35,407 bases of DNA, taken from an uncultured bacterium (GTDB lineage: Bacteria; Patescibacteriota; Minisyncoccia; UBA6257; UBA9933). The stretch spans positions 1 to 35,407 of the forward strand of contig CAJVXI010000010.1 in NCBI GenBank assembly GCA_913009635.1, given 5' to 3'. The stretch's first letter is position 1; each line of letters opens with the position of its first letter. Of the stretch, positions 30,659 through 35,407 are shown one piece after another. Position numbers and translations under genes: made by a program. A model generated the notes under the pieces. That model was not told the DNA's origin and searched no databases. It was given only the letters and a program-made list of their open reading frames with translations.

Positions 30659-30912
30659 ATGAATCTTATAAATCTTCTTCCATAAGGTGAGAGTGAATGA
30701 GCTACTTGCTTGCCTTGATATTTTTTATTCAAAAGGCCCGCCTAAACAAGACGTCTGGCATGCTCGGACACTGTCTTAAAATTACAACTAATCTCTTTAG
30801 CTATTCCATTTACAGAGATACCCTCTGATTTATTTACTAAAAGCAAAATTCCAATTCTTCTATGATTAGCCACTCCCTTAAAATACCTTTCTAATTGTTT
30901 TGCTGTTTTCAT
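30637..30912 (-). pseudogene. ArsR-like winged-helix regulator with an in-frame amber stop
   Basis: From ATG at 30912 the frame encodes MKTAKQLERYFKGVANHRRI... with the helix-turn-helix GISVNGIAKEISCNFKTVSEHARRLV. It then meets TAG at codon 57 and continues in the same frame with AGLLNKKYQGKQVAHSLSP and YGRRFIRFIKTFQHS to a TGA. The second part is the expected wing and dimer helix, so one CAG-to-TAG change interrupts an otherwise complete 91-residue protein. The 56-residue product would have helices but no wing. A longer start (30948) would overlap the operator and -10 box and is unlikely. Confidence 0.78.
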
Positions 30913-30919
30913 ATTTTGT

Positions 30920-30965
30920 ATTATATCAAAACATTCCAACATTCTCAAGAATATGAGAATGTTTT
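30920..30965 (-). promoter_or_regulatory. Operator-covered leaderless promoter of the ArsR-like gene
   Basis: On the minus strand TTGAGA lies in the middle of a palindrome (30928-30965, ACATTC...GAATGT arms), 17 bases before TATAAT (30925 to 30920), which is seven bases before ATG (30912). A repressor bound to the palindrome would cover the -35 box. Confidence 0.7.
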
Positions 30966-30972
30966 ATCTCTT

Positions 30973-31140
30973 CTATCTCAAATTTGATTTTATTTCAGTA
31001 GTCAAAAAAATAGCCTCTTTGAGGTTTTCCTTAACTTCTTTAAGCGTTCTTCCTTGAGTATTAACCCCTGGAATTTCCTCTACCCAGCCAAGATACCACT
31101 TACCACTTTTTTTATAGACCGCCGTGAATTGATGTTTCAT
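30973..31140 (-). CDS. Orphan HicB-family antitoxin-like protein
   Basis: A 55-residue protein, MKHQFTAVYKKSGKWYLGWV, then EEIPGVNTQGRTLKEVKENLKEAI. This is the HicB partial RNase-H fold: a strand pair, the W-(V)-E-E-(I/L)-P-G-V turn, then T(L)xEAxxNLKEAI. In HicAB systems HicB neutralises the HicA mRNA interferase. No HicA-like gene is adjacent, and the DNA-binding extension of longer HicB proteins is absent. Orphan HicB proteins are common in CPR genomes. The promoter TTGACA-16-TATAAT-7-ATG indicates a leaderless mRNA. Confidence 0.82.
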   Translation of the reverse strand: MKHQFTAVYKKSGKWYLGWVEEIPGVNTQGRTLKEVKENLKEAIFLTTEIKSNLR

Positions 31141-31147
31141 ATTTTTA

Positions 31148-31175
31148 ATTATAAAGATTAATAATTAAGTGTCAA
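31148..31175 (-). promoter_or_regulatory. Leaderless consensus promoter of the HicB-like gene
   Basis: On the minus strand TTGACA (31175 to 31170), 16 bases, TATAAT (31153 to 31148), seven bases, ATG (31140). It is the clearest example of the TATAAT-N7-ATG arrangement in the window. Confidence 0.82.
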
Positions 31176-31179
31176 TTTA

Positions 31180-31485
31180 TTATTTTTTAATAAAATAATT
31201 AAATAATTTATTTATTATTGGAACTCCTATAAAAATATAAAATAGAAATACCAATAACCATAACCAGTTAAATATTATAAAAATTAATATTGAAACTCCT
31301 ATCAATAAAATAAAATTAATTACTAGAATAATGAAATTAATATGACCATGAATCAAATTAGGTAAAAATAAAGGTATTCGTATTCCTGTGGCTCGTGATA
31401 AATCTCGTGTTCTTCTTTGTAATCGATACAAAATCGTATAAATAATAATAGAAATAGCGACTAAAAATATAACTAAATTTTCCAT
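31180..31485 (-). CDS. Small membrane protein, unknown function
   Basis: A 101-residue protein with two to three hydrophobic segments (about 3-18, 49-72 and 72-92), a basic loop between them (RLQRRTRDLSRATGIRI) and a lysine tail. No conserved family recognised. It starts eight bases after the ppsA stop on the same strand, so it is probably its operon partner. Confidence 0.6.
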   Translation of the reverse strand: MENLVIFLVAISIIIYTILYRLQRRTRDLSRATGIRIPLFLPNLIHGHINFIILVINFILLIGVSILIFIIFNWLWLLVFLFYIFIGVPIINKLFNYFIKK

Positions 31486-31492
31486 TTTAAAA

Positions 31493-33922
31493 TTAAATTT
31501 TCTTTTTTAACTTTTTCTCTTTTTCGTAAATCTTTTGAGTTGCTTTAATTACTGTGTCGGGGTTTAAAGAAATACTTTCAATACCTTGTTCAACTAGAAA
31601 TTCAGCGAATTCCGGATAATCACTTGGCGCTTGGCCACAAATTCCGATATATTTTTTCTTCGCGCGACATTTTTTAATAACTTCTGCAATTAGTTTTTTA
31701 ACTGATTCGTCTTTCTCGTTAGTAATACCACGAATTTGTTCGTTACCGTCACGGTCAATTCCTACAGTTAATTGCGTTAAATCGTTTGACCCAATACTCA
31801 TACCGTCAAAAACTTTCAAAAACTCATCTGCCAAAATCACATTGGAAGGAATTTCGCACATGACAAAAACTTTCAAGTTTTTGTCATCCTGAGGGGATTT
31901 ATCCCCGAAGGATTTCATCTTTAATCCGTTTTTTGCCATTATCTCCAAAACTTTTTTACCTTCTTCCACTGTTCGGCAAAACGGAATCATCACTTCAACA
32001 TTATTAAGGCCCATTTCTTCGCGAACTTTTTTAATTGCTTTAACTTCCAAAACAAACGCGGACGCGAAATTTGGATGGTAATATCTGGAAGCGCCCCTCC
32101 ATCCGAGCATTGGATTTTCTTCTTTTGGCTCGTAAATATCACCTCCTATCAACGAACTGTACTCATTTGTTTTAAAATCTGAAAAACGTACGATTACCGG
32201 CTTTGGATAAAAAGCCGCTGCGATTTTCGCAATCCCAAAAGCAAGTTTATCAATATAAAATTGCTTTTTATCTTTCCATCCAATGGTTTTTTTATTTATT
32301 TGCGCTTTTAATTTTGTATTTTTAAGTTCTTTGTATTCAATAAGCGCCATCGGATGAATTCCAATATCACTGGCAATAATAAATTCTTCTCTAGCCAATC
32401 CTACGCCCTCATTAGGCAAAAAGGATTTTTCAAAAGCCGTGTCTGGCGTGGCAATATTCATCATTATTTTTGTTTTCGGTTTAAATATTTTTTTTATATT
32501 ATGCTCTGTTATTTTAAATTTCAAAGCGCCATTAAAAACAAATCCTTCACTACCGGTAGTATCAATTGTAATTGTCTGACCGGTTTTAATTTTCTTAGTA
32601 GCATTACCGGAACCAACAATAGCGGGAATTCCAAGTTCGCGACTTACTATTGCTGCATGAGATGTTCTTCCTCCTTTATCCGTAACAATAGCTGAAGCAA
32701 TTTTCATTATCGGCTCCCAATCTGGATCGGTCATATCAGTAATCAAAACTTCTCCAGTCTTAAATTCTTTAATTTTTTTAGCGTCTAAAATAATTCGCGC
32801 CTTACCAACAGCGATTTTACTTCCAACCGAAGCTCCTTGAACAATAATCTGCGATTTACGATTTGTGATTTGCTCTAATTTATATTCCCTTACTTTCGAA
32901 AAATCCCGCAAAGCATGAACTGTTTCGGGTCGCGCCTGAACAATAAATAATTCTTTGGTTTTTCCGTCTTTTGCCCATTCTAAATCCATCGGCATCCACT
33001 TGCCATGATTTTTCTTTGAATAATGCTCTTCAACCATCATCCCCCATTGAGCCAATTTCAAAATTTCATTATTAGATAAAGTAAACGATTCTCTTTCTTT
33101 TTTTGAAGTAGAAATAATTTTGGTTGGTTTATTTCCCTTGCCATAAATCATCTTCCTCCGCTTCATCCCTAATTTCTTATCAATAATCGCGTTTGTCTTC
33201 TTAAATATCAAAAATTCATCAGGAGTCACCTCTCCCTGAACAATCATCTCACCAAGCCCCCAAGAACCGTTTATTAAAACAATATCCTGAAAACCGGATT
33301 CTGTATCCAATGTAAACATAACGCCCGAGCAAGCAAGATCCGAACGCACCATCTTCTGAACACCGACTGAAAGAGCAACATTAAAATGGTCAAATCCCTT
33401 ATCTTCCCTGTAAGAAATTGCCCTATTAGTAAACAGTGAAGCCATTGCCGCTCGCACTGCCTCTAAAATATCTTCTTCTCCTTGAATATTTAAAAACGTT
33501 TCATGTTCGCCCGCAAAAGAAGCTCCCGGTAAATCTTCGGCAGTAGCGCTTGAACGAACAGCGAAGTCGGCATTTTTGCCATATTTTTTTTCAGCTCCGC
33601 GATGAGCAACAATAATCGCTTTTGTTAAATCCTCTGGAAATTCAGTTTGCTTAATTGCTTCTCTTACAAGCTTGCCGCATCTGGCCAAATCATGAAGATT
33701 TCTAGTATCTAATCCTTTAATTGTTTTCTTAATAAATTCGCTTAAACCGGTTTTTTGAAGAAAATATCTATAAGAGCTAGCTGTTATAACATAACCGCTT
33801 GGAATATTAATTCCTTTAGGAACTAAATTCTGAATCATTTCGCCAAGCGAAGCGTTTTTTCCGCCTGCCTCAGCAACGTCTTTAATCCCGATTTCTTCAA
33901 ATTTTTTAATAAAAGGTTTCAT
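31493..33922 (-). CDS. ppsA: Phosphoenolpyruvate synthase
   Basis: An 809-residue enzyme converting pyruvate, ATP and water to PEP, AMP and phosphate. The N-terminal ATP-grasp domain holds DFAVRSSATAEDLPGASFAG (119-138). The swivelling phosphohistidine domain has GGRTSHAAIVSRELGIPA with H422. The C-terminal TIM barrel has MIPFCRTVEEG, FVMCEIPSN, GSNDLTQLTVGIDRD (711-725) and the catalytic cysteine in GICGQAP (C762). SFGDKSPQDD (671-680) is an extra stretch encoded by a GAGGGGATTTATCCCC-type repeat. In this organism it could run gluconeogenically or help recycle PEP with enolase. No Shine-Dalgarno is seen. Confidence 0.97.
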   Translation of the reverse strand: MKPFIKKFEEIGIKDVAEAGGKNASLGEMIQNLVPKGINIPSGYVITASSYRYFLQKTGLSEFIKKTIKGLDTRNLHDLARCGKLVREAIKQTEFPEDLTKAIIVAHRGAEKKYGKNADFAVRSSATAEDLPGASFAGEHETFLNIQGEEDILEAVRAAMASLFTNRAISYREDKGFDHFNVALSVGVQKMVRSDLACSGVMFTLDTESGFQDIVLINGSWGLGEMIVQGEVTPDEFLIFKKTNAIIDKKLGMKRRKMIYGKGNKPTKIISTSKKERESFTLSNNEILKLAQWGMMVEEHYSKKNHGKWMPMDLEWAKDGKTKELFIVQARPETVHALRDFSKVREYKLEQITNRKSQIIVQGASVGSKIAVGKARIILDAKKIKEFKTGEVLITDMTDPDWEPIMKIASAIVTDKGGRTSHAAIVSRELGIPAIVGSGNATKKIKTGQTITIDTTGSEGFVFNGALKFKITEHNIKKIFKPKTKIMMNIATPDTAFEKSFLPNEGVGLAREEFIIASDIGIHPMALIEYKELKNTKLKAQINKKTIGWKDKKQFYIDKLAFGIAKIAAAFYPKPVIVRFSDFKTNEYSSLIGGDIYEPKEENPMLGWRGASRYYHPNFASAFVLEVKAIKKVREEMGLNNVEVMIPFCRTVEEGKKVLEIMAKNGLKMKSFGDKSPQDDKNLKVFVMCEIPSNVILADEFLKVFDGMSIGSNDLTQLTVGIDRDGNEQIRGITNEKDESVKKLIAEVIKKCRAKKKYIGICGQAPSDYPEFAEFLVEQGIESISLNPDTVIKATQKIYEKEKKLKKKI
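31864..31916. repeat. In-frame hairpin repeat in ppsA
   Basis: CAAAAACTT-TC-AAGTTTTTG (31864-31883) followed by TGTCATCCTGAGGGGATTTA-TCCCCGAAGGAT with a GGGGAT/ATCCCC stem (31893-31906). Encodes about residues 669-686 between two conserved barrel strands. Confidence 0.6.
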
Positions 33923-33928
33923 AAAGTT

Positions 33929-34010
33929 TTCGCGAATAATGCTAATTTTAAATAAATAATGCGAATTCGCATTATTTGAAAGTTATTCGCATTAATTATT
34001 AGTGATTACT
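33929..34010. repeat. GCGAAT-rich repeat at the gck/ppsA junction
   Basis: TTCGCGAATAATGC, AATGCGAATTCGCATT (a perfect palindrome) and TTATTCGCATTAATTATTAG fill the gap and end in TTAGTGATTACTC, which supplies the glycerate kinase stop codon and last residues. Same family as 8345-8430. Confidence 0.65.
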
Positions 34011-35390
34011 CTTTAATACTAACATCAAATCCGAAACATTAAAACTTTTCTGCTCAGTAAAAATTAAATCTCCTGTTTTTTCAAAAAAATCAAAGGATTT
34101 GTTGTTTTTTAAAAATTCTTCATGGTTTAAATTTAATTCTTTTACTTTTTCTATTGTTAAAGAATCAGCAATAGCGCCTGCTGCTTCGGTATTGTCTCTG
34201 CCGTCGCTGGCAAAAGACATTACCATTAAATTAGAATTTAGAATATAGGATTTAGAATATAGGGAATGGACTACTGCACCTAAAACTGCCTCCATATTCC
34301 TGCCGCCTTTCCCATAATTCTTAATTCCTAATTCATTATTCATTGTTACGGTTGTCTCGCCGCCAGCTAAAATTGCTTCGTTGAATTTTATTTCTTCAAT
34401 CATAGGCAATAAAGAATCTTTAGCTTCCCCGTGCAATTTAAGAGAAAAAATTCTAGGTGAAAACCCAAGCTTTTTTGCCTTGTCTACCATTGCGGAAATC
34501 GCACTTTGATTGCAAATAAAAAGAATATTTTTAACTTTTTCAAAATATTTTTTATCCTTCGGCGTTTCTCTAAATTCAATATTAAGGACATCGGATGTCC
34601 TTATATTAATATTCTGATATTTTTGCCAAATTTTTTCCGCGTCTTCTTTTATTGTTTTATCAAAAACCGTAGGGCCAGAAGCTATCATAGACAAGTCATT
34701 GCCGCAAACATCAGAAACAATAAGGGAAATTATTGTTGCCGGATAAGCAGTTTTTGCTAACCCGCCACCCTTCACTTCAGATAAATGCTTCCTGACGGTA
34801 TTTAATTCTTGAATATCGGCACCGGCTTCGGTTAATTTATTAAAAACATCCTGAGAATACTTTAATTCTTCTTCAGAACCGCAAAACAAGGCTGAACCGC
34901 CACCGCATATAAAAGTGATAAGTAAATCATTTTCATCTAAGTCATCTGCTAATTTAATAATTTTTTGAGTAGCTTCAACATTTTGTTTTGATGGCAACGG
35001 ATGCGTTCCGGTTAAAAATTCTATTTTGGAATTTGGTTTTTGGAATTTATTTGAAATTTGGAATTTGGAATTTGGAATTTTAACATCTATAACTATACCT
35101 CCTGAAAACCGCGAACCTAAAGACGTTAAAATCTCTGCTAATGTCATTACAGCAAGTGAAGACCCCTTGCCAATTCCAATAAGAAAAACTCTTTTAAAAT
35201 TATCAAGATTAATTCTTTCTTCTTTATTATTTGGTAATTTAATAATTAAATAATTTTTCTTGACACCTGACACCCGACACCTAACACCTACTACTTTTTC
35301 AATATCAATCGCGTCATAACCCGCTTCAGCAATCAAAAGCGCCTTTCCCCGCAATGAATTTCTTGATAAATTTTTAATATTAATAATCAT
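33999..35390 (-). CDS. Glycerate 2-kinase, MOFRL type, with in-frame repeats
   Basis: A 463-residue type-2 glycerate kinase (GckA/TtuD family: DUF4147 plus MOFRL). Visible motifs: GIGKGSSLAVMTLAE (72-86), FICGGGSALFCG (159-170), NTVRKHLSEVKGGGLA (196-211), SLIVSDVCGNDLSMIASGPT (221-240) and, in the MOFRL domain, AGGETTVT...GKGGRNMEAVLGA and SFASDGRDNTEAAGAIAD. It phosphorylates glycerate at C2, feeding 2-phosphoglycerate directly to enolase. Several segments are repeat DNA read in frame: GVRCRVSG (35-42), the N/S/K/F/Q-rich 105-125, IRTSDVLN (262-269, a palindrome), NNELGIKNYG (350-359) and YSKSYILNSNL (377-387). Confidence 0.93.
   Translation of the reverse strand: MIINIKNLSRNSLRGKALLIAEAGYDAIDIEKVVGVRCRVSGVKKNYLIIKLPNNKEERINLDNFKRVFLIGIGKGSSLAVMTLAEILTSLGSRFSGGIVIDVKIPNSKFQISNKFQKPNSKIEFLTGTHPLPSKQNVEATQKIIKLADDLDENDLLITFICGGGSALFCGSEEELKYSQDVFNKLTEAGADIQELNTVRKHLSEVKGGGLAKTAYPATIISLIVSDVCGNDLSMIASGPTVFDKTIKEDAEKIWQKYQNINIRTSDVLNIEFRETPKDKKYFEKVKNILFICNQSAISAMVDKAKKLGFSPRIFSLKLHGEAKDSLLPMIEEIKFNEAILAGGETTVTMNNELGIKNYGKGGRNMEAVLGAVVHSLYSKSYILNSNLMVMSFASDGRDNTEAAGAIADSLTIEKVKELNLNHEEFLKNNKSFDFFEKTGDLIFTEQKSFNVSDLMLVLKSNH
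34584..34602. repeat. In-frame palindrome in the glycerate kinase gene
   Basis: AAGGACATC-G-GATGTCCTT, a perfect 19-base dyad, encoding RTSDVL near residues 263-268. Confidence 0.6.
35025..35081. repeat. In-frame AAATTCC array in the glycerate kinase gene
   Basis: GGAATTTGGAATTTGGAATT and related words, 57 bases, encoding residues about 104-122 (IPNSKFQISNKFQKPNSK). Same units as the intergenic array 8985-9020 and the 23S insertion. Confidence 0.8.
35261..35292. repeat. In-frame GACACCTAACACC array in the glycerate kinase gene
   Basis: TGACACCTGACACCCGACAC followed by CTAACACCTACT: near-tandem 7- to 8-base units encoding GVRCRVSGV (35-43). Confidence 0.6.
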
Positions 35391-35407
35391 AAAATCAAAC
35401 TTCTAAT

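Noticed and set aside
30742-30744. Reassignment of UAG/UAA to glutamine, prompted by in-frame stops in the ArsR-like and HNH genes
   Set aside because: Many intact genes here end in TAA or TAG at their expected C-terminus, so a standard code with two nonsense mutations is simpler.

Overview
The window looks like a piece of a Candidate Phyla Radiation (Patescibacteria, probably Parcubacteria-like) bacterial genome. It is A+T-rich, nearly all genes lie on the minus strand, and most intergenic gaps are short. It carries proteins typical of that group (PaaX/Cas2-fold regulator, AI-2E exporter, PrsW, a membrane-anchored DUF11-like protein, a protein with the CFDGRKNQGEIEVDCGGPC motif, endonuclease Q). 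Its 23S rRNA gene is crowded with introns. The taxonomic call is an inference from gene content and style; no 16S gene is present.

Layout. 1-1300: a PaaX-like regulator flanked by two copies of its presumed operator, and a small Cys-containing protein. 1300-8350: metG, AI-2E transporter, M16 protease, glycyl-tRNA synthetase and a large membrane-anchored protein. 8350-16700: recO, a plus-strand 3D-domain protein, endonuclease Q, Hsp20, PrsW, valS, a peptidoglycan-binding-like protein and a plus-strand P-loop protein. 16770-24000: a 23S-5S rRNA operon read leftward from its own promoter. Its 23S gene spans about 6.6 kb and contains four group I introns at E. coli-equivalent positions near 1931, 2262, 2500 and 2584/2585 (three with LAGLIDADG genes, one ORF-less) and two other large insertions. 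24000-29300: acylphosphatase, two overlapping small genes, a PNPOx-like protein, a shortened TrpC-like protein, speD, five tRNAs (His, Phe, Arg, Pro, Gly), a free-standing LAGLIDADG gene and a decayed HNH gene between tRNA 5'-half fragments. 29300-35400: enolase, an amber-interrupted ArsR-like regulator between paired palindromes, an orphan HicB, PEP synthase and a type-2 glycerate kinase. Enolase, PEP synthase and glycerate kinase act on adjacent lower-glycolytic metabolites.

The most unusual property is a set of short repeats (palindromes, 21-bp-period repeats, AAATTCCAAATTCC-type and CTAAAAACTAAAA-type arrays) found both between genes and inside indispensable genes. They are read in frame in enolase, ValRS, glycerate kinase, endonuclease Q and PEP synthase, and they also sit in 23S rRNA and in an intron. 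One enolase segment is the same palindrome seen at two intergenic sites, and one rRNA insertion is the same modular repeat seen downstream-adjacent to recO. This resembles in principle the Rickettsia palindromic elements but with different sequences.

A second pattern concerns translation starts. Several genes have TATAAT exactly seven bases before ATG, implying leaderless mRNAs, while four small genes, three of them Cys-rich or zinc-binding, carry strong Shine-Dalgarno sequences.
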